Of a stretch of DNA of 64,000 bases, positions 17,837 to 25,421 are shown piece by piece. How positions within the stretch are numbered: the first letter of the stretch is position 1; every line of letters starts with the position of its first letter. Made by a program: the position numbers and the translations under genes. Below the pieces are notes generated by a model. That model was given only the letters and a program-made list of their open reading frames with translations, had not been told where the DNA came from and made no database searches. Source of the stretch: Stenotrophomonas pavanii (GTDB lineage Bacteria; Pseudomonadota; Gammaproteobacteria; Xanthomonadales; Xanthomonadaceae); NCBI RefSeq assembly GCF_900101175.1, contig NZ_FNFQ01000015.1, positions 28,918-92,917 on the forward strand, written 5' to 3'.

Positions 17837-17876
17837 GGGGTCAGATCGCCTTTCCGCAGGAAAGGGCTCTGACCCC
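17837..17876. repeat. GGGGTCAGA / TCTGACCCC inverted repeat
   Basis: Arms GGGGTCAGA (17837-17845) and TCTGACCCC (17868-17876) enclose a second stem CCTTTCC/GGAAAGG around GCA. It abuts the 30-bp hairpin and lies 10 bp from the end of the convergent gene. A related but diverged element sits at 23603-23641, so this is probably a dispersed intergenic palindrome that also helps end the leftward transcript. Confidence 0.7.
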
Positions 17877-17886
17877 GGGCCTTCAA

Positions 17887-18813
17887 TCAGTACTTCGGCA
17901 CGCCGTTGTCGACGTCTTCCGACCAGGCGTTGATGCCGCCGGTGACGTTGAACACCTTGGTGAAGCCCAGGGCGCGGAACTGCTCGGCGGCCTGCGCGCT
18001 ACGGCCACCGTGGTGGCACAGGAAGGCCAGCGCGGTGTCCTTGGGCAGGGCCTCCAGCGCGGCGCGGCCGTTGCCGTCGAAGGTCTTGAACGGCACGCCC
18101 ACGGCAGCGATCTCGCGCTCATCGGCCGGGCGCACGTCCACCAGGATGATGGTGCCGGCGCGCACCAGGTCGTCGGCATCGCGCACGCTGATTTCCTGCA
18201 CCGGCTTGGGCGCATTCGGGTTGTCGATGGCCAGGCCCTTGCCGCGGATGTCGTCCACCCAGTCGATGGTGATGCCGTTGGCGCGACGGGCGCTGGCCAG
18301 GTCGAACTGCACGCGCAGGCCGTTGGACTCGGCGGCAATGGCGCCTTCGTCGTGCGGGGCCAGCTGGAAGTTCGGCTGGAAGCGCGCGTCGATGGTCAGC
18401 TGCAGCGCAGCGCCCGGGGCATCGGCGAGCGCGCCCTTGAGCATTTCCACGGCGGCCGGGGTGACGGTGATGCTCGGCGGGGTGCGATCCGGCGCGGCCA
18501 GGCCGAGCACGCTGCTCAGCTCGCCGCTGGCGGCCATCTGCAGCACGATGTCGCTGCCACCGACCAGTTCGCCGTCGATGTACAGCTGCGGGATGGTCGG
18601 CCAGTCGCCATAGGCCTTGATGCCTTCGCGGATTTCCTGGTCGGCCAGCACGTTGACGTGGGCGAACTCGACGCCGAGGTCCTGCAGGGCGCCCACGGCC
18701 TTGGCCGAGAAACCACACTGCGGCATCGACGGCTGGCCCTTCATGAACAGCACGACGCGGTTGGCGTTGAGGATGGATTCGATGCGCGAACGCAGGGCGG
18801 GATCGAGGGACAT
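17887..18813 (-). CDS. Three-domain protein: CGFS glutaredoxin + A-type-like domain + rhodanese
   Basis: 308 residues from the ATG at 18813. Residues ~1-105 are a monothiol Grx4/GrxD domain with CGFS at 33-36, KGQPSMPQ before it and WPTIPQLYIDGELVGGSDI for glutathione/[2Fe-2S] binding. Residues ~118-215 resemble a HesB/IscA A-type scaffold (ITVTPAAVEMLK; GITIDWVDDIRGKGLAIDNP) but contain none of its three cysteines. Residues ~220-308 are a rhodanese with active Cys266 in CHHGGRS. A cytosolic role in iron-sulfur or sulfur transfer is likely. It is divergent from the deacetylase gene. Confidence 0.9.
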   Translation of the reverse strand: MSLDPALRSRIESILNANRVVLFMKGQPSMPQCGFSAKAVGALQDLGVEFAHVNVLADQEIREGIKAYGDWPTIPQLYIDGELVGGSDIVLQMAASGELSSVLGLAAPDRTPPSITVTPAAVEMLKGALADAPGAALQLTIDARFQPNFQLAPHDEGAIAAESNGLRVQFDLASARRANGITIDWVDDIRGKGLAIDNPNAPKPVQEISVRDADDLVRAGTIILVDVRPADEREIAAVGVPFKTFDGNGRAALEALPKDTALAFLCHHGGRSAQAAEQFRALGFTKVFNVTGGINAWSEDVDNGVPKY

Positions 18814-18872
18814 GGACGTCGGGGTTCCGGGAATTCGAATCATCAATTCTACCCCTCATGGCATCATGGGGG

Positions 18873-19652
18873 ATGAGCAACGCAGGAACATTGCATCGCA
18901 TCCCGACCCGGCCCTGGCGCTGGCTGCCCTGGCTGGTAGCGTCGCAGCTGGCGGTGATCCTGGTCTGGGCCCTGGCCGGCTGGCGCTGGGGGCTGCCCGT
19001 GATGGTGGCCAGCCACGCACTGTTCCTGGTGCCGGTATTCCTGCCCAACAGCCGCTTCTACGCGCCGGTGCTGAGCCGGTTGCCGGACGCCGGCAACAGC
19101 GTCTGGTTGACCATCGATGACGGTCCCGGCCCGGAAACCCGCGCCGTGCTCGACCTGCTGGACCAGCACCAGGCCCGCGCCACCTTCTTCCTGGTGGGCG
19201 AGCGCGCGCTGGCGCAGCCGGAACTGGTGCAGGAGATCCTGCGCCGCGGCCACGACCTGGGCAACCACAGCCACAGTCATCCACAGGCGCGCTTCTGGCG
19301 GCTGGGCCCGGCAGCGATGCGTGCCGAGATCGAGGGCTGCCAGCATGCGCTGCAGGCGGTGGGCGGTCGTCCGGTGCGCTGGTACCGCTCGGTGGTCGGC
19401 ATGACCAATCCATTCGTGGCGCCGGTGCTGAAGACGCTGGGACTGGTGCGCGTGGGCTGGAGCGCCCGTGGCTACGACGGTGTCGGCTGCACGCCGGAGG
19501 GCGTGCTGTCACGGCTGTTGCCGGACCTGCGCCCGGGCGCCATCGTACTGCTGCATGAGGGCGCCGCCCACGGCCACAACCTGGCGATCATCGCGCGCGT
19601 GCTGCAGGTGCTGGACGAGCGTGGGCTGAAGGCGCGGCTGCCGGTCCCGTAA
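18873..19652 (+). CDS. Polysaccharide deacetylase (NodB-like), membrane-anchored
   Basis: 259 residues from 18873, or 264 from the in-frame ATG at 18858; neither start has a clear ribosome-binding site. Two hydrophobic segments (about residues 17-37 and 40-55) precede the NodB domain. Metal ligands are visible as LTIDDGPGPET (Asp-Asp) and LGNHSHSHPQ (His-x3-His type), with WYRSVVG and VGWSARGYDG following. The RxxxP motif is altered to RSVVG. Likely removes acetyl groups from an envelope carbohydrate on the periplasmic side. Substrate unknown; neighbours give no hint. Confidence 0.87.
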   Translation: MSNAGTLHRIPTRPWRWLPWLVASQLAVILVWALAGWRWGLPVMVASHALFLVPVFLPNSRFYAPVLSRLPDAGNSVWLTIDDGPGPETRAVLDLLDQHQARATFFLVGERALAQPELVQEILRRGHDLGNHSHSHPQARFWRLGPAAMRAEIEGCQHALQAVGGRPVRWYRSVVGMTNPFVAPVLKTLGLVRVGWSARGYDGVGCTPEGVLSRLLPDLRPGAIVLLHEGAAHGHNLAIIARVLQVLDERGLKARLPVP

Positions 19653-19672
19653 CGCCAGCCTGGTGATATAGA

Positions 19673-19754
19673 GCAGCCGAGCATGGGCTCGGCGCTGCAA
19701 GGGTTGGCGATCATCCTGTAGTGCAGCGCCGCCACATGCTGTGCTCGGCGCTAC
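19673..19754. repeat. Two SMAG-like palindromes after the deacetylase gene
   Basis: The first has GCCGAGC/GCTCGGC arms (19673-19698). The second spans 19718-19754 and is headed on both ends by GTAG/CTAC. The right-end CTAC (19751-19754) contains the TAG stop codon of the convergent methyltransferase gene. Confidence 0.65.
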
Positions 19755-20470
19755 GACGCGGGGCGTTCGGCCACCAGCAACCAGCTGTTGAACGGCGTGC
19801 GCCCGTGCAGGGCGCGCGGTGCCGTCACCGTCAATCCGGCCTCGGCCAGTGTCGCCTGCAGCACCTGCGGGTCGGGGTAATGGCGCGGTCGCGTGCCCAT
19901 CCAGCCGACCAGCCAAGCCAGCCGGTCCGCCACCCGCGTGGTGCGGTCGCGGCCATCGCCGGTGGCCAGCGGCGTGCGCAGCAGCAGGCGACCACCGCGG
20001 GCGACCCGGGCACTGGCCGCGCGCAGCAGCGCCTGCTGTGGGCCCGCATCCAGGTACTGCAGCACATCCAGCAGCAGCACGTGCCCGGCCTGCGCAGGCA
20101 GCGGTGCCTGCACGTCCAGGCAGTCGAAACGCACAGCGGGCAGGCCGGCGGCGGCACGCTGCGCACGCGCAATCTTGCCGGCGTCCACGTCCACGCCCAG
20201 GTAGGGCTGGAAGCCACCGCGCTGGCGCAGCACGTGGGCGAACAGGCCCAGCCCGCAGCCCAGGTCCAGCACCGGTTGCCCGTCGCCAGGCAGGTGCTGC
20301 AGCACGCCGTCATACAGCGGGTCGCTGCCCAGCTTGCTGCGGGTGTAGTAGTAGTCGCGGCGGCTGGCCCAGGCGTGCGCGGGGCGGAATGCCTCGGCGA
20401 TCGCACGGGCCTGCGGTGCGGCCAGGGGAGTGCAGGGCAGGGGCGAGCCGTTCCGTGGCGTGCCGTCCAT
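19751..20470 (-). CDS. Class I SAM-dependent methyltransferase
   Basis: 239 residues from the ATG at 20470. Motif I reads VLDLGCGLGLFAHVL, followed by LGVDVDAGKIARAQ (acidic residue binding the SAM ribose), FDCLDV and VLLLDVLQYLD. Residues YYYTRSKLGSDPLYDGVLQHL form the N-terminal cap. The fold resembles ubiquinone/small-molecule methyltransferases; the substrate is unknown. It starts 4 bp after the SGNH hydrolase stop, and the aminotransferase is just upstream, so the three form one leftward operon. Its TAG stop lies inside a SMAG-like palindrome. Confidence 0.85.
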   Translation of the reverse strand: MDGTPRNGSPLPCTPLAAPQARAIAEAFRPAHAWASRRDYYYTRSKLGSDPLYDGVLQHLPGDGQPVLDLGCGLGLFAHVLRQRGGFQPYLGVDVDAGKIARAQRAAAGLPAVRFDCLDVQAPLPAQAGHVLLLDVLQYLDAGPQQALLRAASARVARGGRLLLRTPLATGDGRDRTTRVADRLAWLVGWMGTRPRHYPDPQVLQATLAEAGLTVTAPRALHGRTPFNSWLLVAERPAS

Positions 20471-20474
20471 CGCC

Positions 20475-21092
20475 TCAGTCCGTTCCGCCAAGCAGGTGCG
20501 CGGCGACCGGCAGTGCGCGAGCGCTCCACAGTGCGTACATCCGGGCCGACGGGTGCAGGCCATCGTCGGCGATCATCGCCGGATTGCCTCCCTGGTCACG
20601 GCTGATGTCGGTGATGTCGACGAAGGCCACGCCCTGCTGGGTGCAGATCACTTCGGCGGCCGCGTTGAATTCGTCGGTCTCGATCTCGATCGCGGCCAGG
20701 TCACGGCCGCTGCCGATACCGAACGGGGTTGCGCCCCAATCGGGGAAGGACAGCACCAGCACGCGCCCGGGACGACCACCGGCCAAGCCGATCGCCCGCT
20801 GCAGCAGGGCCTGGAACTGCACGCGGTACTCGTCCAGCGGGCGGCCGCGGTACTGGTTGTTGACGCCGATCAGCAGGCTGACGACATCGAACGGGCCCTG
20901 CGGCGCGGCCGCATCGATGCCGGCGTCCAGCTCGTCGGTGGTCCAGCCGGTGGTGGCGATGGTCTGCGGGTCCGCCAGCGCCACATCCTGCGCACGCAGT
21001 GCGGCGGCCAGCTGGTGCGGCCAGCGGCCTTCGACCGCAACCGCTTCACCGATGGTGTACGAGTCGCCCAGCGCCAGGTAGGACAGCGCCAC
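20475..21092 (-). CDS. SGNH/GDSL hydrolase
   Basis: 205 residues, no signal peptide. YLALGDSYTIGEAV carries the nucleophile Ser11 in GDSY. LLIGVNNQYRG supplies the Asn block, and IADDGLHPSARMYALWSA supplies the Asp-x-x-His pair. These are esterases or lipases acting on small acyl esters, and presumably cytosolic here. It lies 3 bp after the AlaA-like aminotransferase and 4 bp before the methyltransferase, an operon by spacing. No shared pathway is obvious. Confidence 0.88.
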   Translation of the reverse strand: MALSYLALGDSYTIGEAVAVEGRWPHQLAAALRAQDVALADPQTIATTGWTTDELDAGIDAAAPQGPFDVVSLLIGVNNQYRGRPLDEYRVQFQALLQRAIGLAGGRPGRVLVLSFPDWGATPFGIGSGRDLAAIEIETDEFNAAAEVICTQQGVAFVDITDISRDQGGNPAMIADDGLHPSARMYALWSARALPVAAHLLGGTD

Positions 21093-21095
21093 GGC

Positions 21096-22370
21096 TCAGG
21101 CCACCGAGCGGCGCGGCTTCAGCGGCACGACCTTGGTCGCGTCCTCGGCACGGCGGGCCAGCACGCGGTCGATGCGGGCAAACACATCGCGCATCACCGA
21201 CGCTTCCGGCAGCAGGGTCACGCGGAAATGATGGCGGTACGGCACATTGAAGCTGGAACCCGGCACCACCAGCACGCCTTCGTTGTTCATCAGGTCCAGT
21301 GCGAAATTGTGGTCGTCGAAGCCCTTGGCGGCGGCACCGACCACGGCCGGGAATGCGTACAGCGCACCGGCCGGCGCGACCAGCGACAGGTGTTCGCTGG
21401 CTGCGCAGGCCTCGATCACGGCGCGGCGGGTTTCATACAGCCGCCCGCCCGGGGTGCACAGTTCGGAGATGGTGTCCGGGCCGTTCACTGCGGCCTCGAT
21501 GGCGTACTGGCCCGGCACGTTGGCGCACAGGCGCAGTGCGCCCAGCAGGTCCAGTGCAGCGCGGAAATCGCCCAGGCGCGCATCATCGCCACTGAGGTGG
21601 GCCCAGCCCACGCGCCAGCCACAGGCGCGGTGCACCTTGCTCAGGCCACTGAAGGTCAGGCACGGATGGTCGCCGGCCAGCGGCGCGACCGGCTGGAACA
21701 CCGCATCGTCGTACAGGATCTGGTCGTAGATCTCATCGACCAGCAGCAGCAGGTTGTGGCGGCGCGCGATCTCGACCACGCGCTCCAGCAGTTCGCGCGG
21801 GTAGCTGGCGCCGCTGGGGTTGTTCGGGTTGATCAGCACGATGGCGCGGGTGCGCGAGGACACCAGCGTCTCGATCTCGCTCGGGTCCGGCTGGAAGCCG
21901 TTCTCGGCGGCGCAGCGGTAGTACACCGGACGGCCATCGTTGAGGATGGTCGAGGCCGACCACAGCGGGTAGTCGGGTGAAGGCACCAGCACTTCGTCGC
22001 CCGGGTTGAGCAGGGCGCGCAGCGACAGGTCGATCAGTTCACTGACGCCGTTGCCGACGAACACACGGTCAGGATGCGCATCCGGCGCGCCACGGCGGGC
22101 GTAGTACGCGGCGATGGCTTCGCGTGCCACCGGCAGGCCCTGCTGGTGGGTGTACGGGTCGGTGCGGCCCATGTCATCGGCGATCGCGCGCTGCAGGTGT
22201 TCGGGTGCACGGAAACCGAAGTTGCCCGGGTTGCCGATGTTGAGCTTGATCAGCTTGCGGCCCTGCGCTTCCAGCTCCCGGGCTCGCCGCGCCAGTTCTC
22301 CGCGGATTTCGTAGCGCACTTCGGAAAGGCGCTCGCGGATGGCCAGGGGCTTGGGCGAGGGGGTGGACAT
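21096..22370 (-). CDS. AlaA-like pyridoxal-phosphate aminotransferase
   Basis: 424 residues, class I/II aminotransferase. VRYEIRGELARRARELEAQG, LNIGNPGNFGFRAPEHL, DPYTHQQGLP, VFVGNGVSELIDLSLRALL, LINPNNPSGASYP and VDEIYDQILYDD match the AlaA (glutamate-pyruvate transaminase) pattern. The Schiff-base lysine is in FSGLSKVHRACGWRVGW. Residues after SGLSK differ from the E. coli AlaA form, so the exact amino-acid preference is uncertain. The C-terminus carries a short basic extension (KVVPLKPRRSVA). First gene of a three-gene operon and divergent from rsgA. Confidence 0.85.
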   Translation of the reverse strand: MSTPSPKPLAIRERLSEVRYEIRGELARRARELEAQGRKLIKLNIGNPGNFGFRAPEHLQRAIADDMGRTDPYTHQQGLPVAREAIAAYYARRGAPDAHPDRVFVGNGVSELIDLSLRALLNPGDEVLVPSPDYPLWSASTILNDGRPVYYRCAAENGFQPDPSEIETLVSSRTRAIVLINPNNPSGASYPRELLERVVEIARRHNLLLLVDEIYDQILYDDAVFQPVAPLAGDHPCLTFSGLSKVHRACGWRVGWAHLSGDDARLGDFRAALDLLGALRLCANVPGQYAIEAAVNGPDTISELCTPGGRLYETRRAVIEACAASEHLSLVAPAGALYAFPAVVGAAAKGFDDHNFALDLMNNEGVLVVPGSSFNVPYRHHFRVTLLPEASVMRDVFARIDRVLARRAEDATKVVPLKPRRSVA

Positions 22371-22478
22371 GGGGCTGGGCCGTCAGTGGCGTGGGGTTTC
22401 CATCCTACCGGAATTGCTGCAGCGCATGGCAAGGGCGCCGGGCTTGTCATTGCTGGGCTGGCAGGGGGCTGGCACAGG

Positions 22479-22484
22479 TAGAAT
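22479..22484 (+). promoter_or_regulatory. -10 element for rsgA, likely leaderless
   Basis: TAGAAT ends seven bases before the rsgA ATG at 22492, and no Shine-Dalgarno intervenes. Transcription would begin at or beside the A of ATG. The same arrangement recurs in this window at 23718, 34640 and 53385. Confidence 0.5.
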
Positions 22485-22491
22485 GGCGGCG

Positions 22492-23592
22492 ATGACCCAG
22501 ACCCCCGATTTCATCGCCCTGCAGACCATCGGTTGGCCCTGGCCGGGCCCGGCGCAGCAGGCCGACTGGCAGGCCGTGATGGCCACGCACCCGCAGGCCC
22601 GCCCGGCCCGGGTGATCGAACAGCACCGCACCCACTACGTGGTGGCCGATGGCCCGGATGCGTCGATCAAGGCCGAATCGCTGCCGGAATGGCAGCGCCC
22701 GCGCTTCCCCAGCCACGAGCGGCCTGCAGTGGGCGACTGGGTGCTGCTCGACGGCATACGCATCGTTGCGCTGCTGCCGCGCCGTACCGCGATCAAGCGT
22801 GGCGCCGCCGGCGAGCACTACCACCAGCAGGTGATCGCGGCCAACATCGATACGGTGTTCATCGTCTGCGGCCTGGATGCCGACTTCAATCCGCGCCGCA
22901 TCGAGCGCTACCTGCTGCTGGTCGGCGGTGGCGGTGCCGAACCGGTGGTGGTGCTGACCAAGGCTGACCAGACCGAGTACAGCGAGGATGCGCTGGCGGT
23001 GCTGGAAGAGCTGGAAATGCAGGGCATCGCGCTGCATGCGATCAATGGGCTGGATGCCGACAGCGTGGCGGTGCTGCAGCCATGGCTGGGCCCGGGCCGC
23101 ACCGTGGTGCTGGTCGGTTCCTCCGGTGCCGGCAAATCCACGTTGACCAACACCCTGCTCGGCGAGCAGCGCATGAAGACCAATGCGGTGCGTGCCAATG
23201 ATTCGCGCGGTCGCCACACCACCACGCACCGTGCGCTGATGCCGCTGCCGACCGGCGCGTGCCTGATCGATACGCCGGGCATGCGCGAGCTGAAGCCGAC
23301 CGGCGAAGAGACGCTGTCCGAAGGGGGCTTCGCCGATATTGAAGCGCTGGCCGAACAGTGCCGGTTCCGCGACTGCTCGCATCACCAGGAACCGGGCTGT
23401 GCGGTACGGGCGGCGATCGAGGCCGGCGAGATCGAAGAGAGCCGGCTGCTGAATTACTTCAAGCTGAAGGAAGAAGTGGCGGCCGCTGCCGCCAAGCTGG
23501 CGGTACGCCAGGCCGAAACCGCGCAGGAGCGCGGCGGCAGGAAGGGCAAGGGCCAGCAGTTCCGCCCGGCAGGCAAACCGCGCCGGCGTTGA
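22492..23592 (+). CDS. rsgA: Ribosome small subunit-dependent GTPase A
   Basis: 366 residues. RsgA checks late 30S maturation and leaves on GTP hydrolysis. It has an N-terminal OB fold (to ~115), then a circularly permuted GTPase with motif order G4 TKAD (156-159), G1 GSSGAGKST (209-217), G3 DTPG (260-263). A C-terminal zinc site is formed by Cys290, Cys295, His297 and Cys303. A basic tail (RGGRKGKGQQFRPAGKPRRR) likely contacts rRNA. Start 22492 is preferred over 22483 because of the -10 spacing; upstream frames are non-coding. Confidence 0.95.
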   Translation: MTQTPDFIALQTIGWPWPGPAQQADWQAVMATHPQARPARVIEQHRTHYVVADGPDASIKAESLPEWQRPRFPSHERPAVGDWVLLDGIRIVALLPRRTAIKRGAAGEHYHQQVIAANIDTVFIVCGLDADFNPRRIERYLLLVGGGGAEPVVVLTKADQTEYSEDALAVLEELEMQGIALHAINGLDADSVAVLQPWLGPGRTVVLVGSSGAGKSTLTNTLLGEQRMKTNAVRANDSRGRHTTTHRALMPLPTGACLIDTPGMRELKPTGEETLSEGGFADIEALAEQCRFRDCSHHQEPGCAVRAAIEAGEIEESRLLNYFKLKEEVAAAAAKLAVRQAETAQERGGRKGKGQQFRPAGKPRRR

Positions 23593-23602
23593 TCGGTGTC
23601 GC

Positions 23603-23699
23603 GGGGTCGGATCCCATTGCACTGCAACGGGCTCTGATCCCTGCAATGAATCTGCGTCTGCCTGCTTCGGGTGGGTGCCAACCACGGTTGGCACCTACC
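23603..23699. repeat. Two palindromic repeats after rsgA
   Basis: 23603-23641 is a GGGTCGGATCCC...GGGCTCTGATCCC dyad around TTGCACTGCAA, akin to the element at 17837-17876. 23671-23699 is a SMAG of the GGTGCCAACC/GGTTGGCACC subtype in inverted orientation (ending CTACC). Together they fill most of the 137-bp gap to the next gene. Confidence 0.7.
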
Positions 23700-23717
23700 A
23701 ACGCGCGGGCAGGGCGT

Positions 23718-23723
23718 TATAGT
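23718..23723 (+). promoter_or_regulatory. -10 element for the QEGLA-family gene, likely leaderless
   Basis: TATAGT ends six bases before the ATG at 23730 with no ribosome-binding site between, implying a transcript that starts at the initiation codon. No good -35 is visible; a SMAG palindrome occupies the upstream position. Confidence 0.45.
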
Positions 23724-23729
23724 CCGCGC

Positions 23730-24983
23730 ATGGAACCGACCGCGACGCTGGACCGTGAGGTGGCCCACCATGCAGCGCTCGATGCGCGCCTGGTCGAGGC
23801 CGTGGGCGGCATCCGCCTGCTGGGGCTGACCAGCTGGCCGGCCACGGTGCAGGCACCGTTCCTGGACAGCGTGGCGCGCGGCCAGCCGGTGCTGCCGAAA
23901 GTGGATTACCCCCGGCTCGACTTCAGCGAAGAGCGCCGTGCGCTGGCCGCGATCGCTGCCGACTGCGATGACAGCCACCCGCTGGGCCACTATGTGCAGC
24001 AGTCGGCGCAGAGCTGGGACCTGGCCGCGCAGCTGCTGGAAGGGCTGGGCACTGCCGCCGTCGATACCTGCTCGGTGCAGCTGTTCGGTGCCCCCGAGCA
24101 GCCGCTGCCGGGCAATGGCCCGAGTACGCGCGACGCGGCGCGCCACTTCATCCAGATCGCCGCCGAACTGGACCACGAGCTGCTGGCGCCCGAAGAGCAG
24201 GTGCCGGTCTCGGCCATTGCCCTGCAACTGCAGCTGCAGAACGATCTGGATGCGTTCTTCGAATCGCGCATCATCCAGGTGCAGCTGGATCCGGAACTCG
24301 TTTCCAAGGCCGCCGCCGGCCCGACCCGCATCCGCCTGCGCACCAGTGCGCGCTTCAGCGCCTACGACCGCGCGCAGCTGTTCCACCATGAAGCGCTGGT
24401 GCACTCGCTGACCGCATTGAATGGCCGCGGCCAGCCGGTACTGCCGAGCCTGGCGTTGTCCTCGCCACGGGTGACGGCGACCCAGGAAGGGCTGGCCACG
24501 TTCGCCGAGCAGATCACCGGCAGCATCGACATCGAGCGCCTGAAGCGGATCAGCCTGCGCACCGAAGCGATCGCGATGGCACGCGAAGGCGCCGACTTCA
24601 TCGAAGTGTTCCGCTACTTCTGCGATGCCGGGCAGAACCCGGAGGAGAGTTTCGCCTCGGCACAGCGCGTGTTCCGCGGGGTGCCGCCCAGCGGCGGCCT
24701 GGCGTTCACCAAGGATACGGTGTACCTGCGCGGGCTGGTGTCGGTGCATACCTTCTTCCGCCACATGCTGGCCGAGGATCGCCTGCAGGTCTGCCGCTGG
24801 TTGTTCGCCGGCAAGATGAGCCTGGCCGATGCGATCGCGTTCGCGCCGTTGTTCGAGGCGGGGGTGTTGAAGCCGCCGCGCTGGCTGCCGCACTGGGTGA
24901 GCCGGGCGAACGGCCTGGCCGGGATGCTGGCGTTCTCGCTGTTTGCCAACCGCATACGGATGGACCAGCTGGCGCCGGAATGA
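23730..24983 (+). CDS. DUF1704 / QEGLA-motif putative metallopeptidase
   Basis: 417 residues. It carries the motif FHHEALVHSLTALNG: H220-E221-x3-H225, the HExxxH form of this family, followed by TQEGLATFAE (QEGLA at 252-256) with a likely third ligand Glu. Homologues are annotated as flavohemoglobin-expression-modulating QEGLA proteins and are related to the eukaryotic tyrosine carboxypeptidase MATCAP. No signal peptide. No flavohemoglobin gene is in the window, so that annotation has no local support. It is monocistronic by context, ending before the terminator at 25193. Confidence 0.85.
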   Translation: MEPTATLDREVAHHAALDARLVEAVGGIRLLGLTSWPATVQAPFLDSVARGQPVLPKVDYPRLDFSEERRALAAIAADCDDSHPLGHYVQQSAQSWDLAAQLLEGLGTAAVDTCSVQLFGAPEQPLPGNGPSTRDAARHFIQIAAELDHELLAPEEQVPVSAIALQLQLQNDLDAFFESRIIQVQLDPELVSKAAAGPTRIRLRTSARFSAYDRAQLFHHEALVHSLTALNGRGQPVLPSLALSSPRVTATQEGLATFAEQITGSIDIERLKRISLRTEAIAMAREGADFIEVFRYFCDAGQNPEESFASAQRVFRGVPPSGGLAFTKDTVYLRGLVSVHTFFRHMLAEDRLQVCRWLFAGKMSLADAIAFAPLFEAGVLKPPRWLPHWVSRANGLAGMLAFSLFANRIRMDQLAPE

Positions 24984-25029
24984 AATGCGTTGGCGGGATG
25001 ATGCGCTGGCGCCTCGATGGATATCGCTG

Positions 25030-25137
25030 GGCGGCGGTGGGGCACCCTGGCCAGGACACGCCGTAAACCCATCCATGGGGGCTCGATCGGCGCATCCATG
25101 CGCCTCACGGTCCTGGCCAGGGTGCCCCACCGCCGCC
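25030..25137. repeat. Branched palindromic element, copy 1
   Basis: Perfect 28-bp outer arms (25030-25057 and 25110-25137) enclose a 52-bp core (25058-25109). The core itself contains two small hairpins sharing the tip CATCCATG: CCCAT-CC-ATGGG and GGCGCA-TCCA-TGCGCC. The first 30 core bases are identical to those of copy 2 read in the opposite direction. No coding capacity is supported in the 24984-25421 gap. Confidence 0.88.
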
Positions 25138-25192
25138 AGACAGTTTCCCGCGCGGGCGGCAGCACATCACCGCGCCGAAGGGATTGCGCTTG

Positions 25193-25231
25193 AAAAGCAA
25201 AGAGCCGGGCAATGCCCGGCTCTTTGCTTTT
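25193..25231. terminator. Strong bidirectional rho-independent terminator
   Basis: An 18-bp perfect stem (25193-25210 and 25214-25231) with a 3-base AAT loop. The stem runs from GCCGGGC through AAAGAGCC to AAAAGC/GCTTTT ends, giving T-rich exits on both strands. It sits between the convergent QEGLA gene and the TonB receptor, and between the two branched palindromic elements. Confidence 0.93.
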
Positions 25232-25280
25232 GCTCTTCTTTGCCTTCCGCACCGTGGCGCGGGAAGCCGTCGAGCAGGGT

Positions 25281-25372
25281 CGGATGGGCCGGCGCAGGAC
25301 CGTTGGCGCCATGGATGGCGCCATCGAGCCCCCATGGATGGGTTTACGGCGTGTCCTGCGCCGGCCCATCCG
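25281..25372. repeat. Branched palindromic element, copy 2 (inverted)
   Basis: Perfect 20-bp arms (25281-25300 and 25353-25372), extendable outward with a few mismatches, enclose a 52-bp core of the same length as copy 1. Read in reverse complement, core bases 1-30 equal copy 1. The second inner hairpin differs in sequence but keeps pairing (GGCGCCAT-CC-ATGGCGCC). The outer arms differ completely from copy 1 yet are equally self-complementary. Confidence 0.88.
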
Positions 25373-25421
25373 GCTCTGCCCCGCGATGATAATCAAGACG
25401 CCGCGGAGCAACGCTTTCGAC

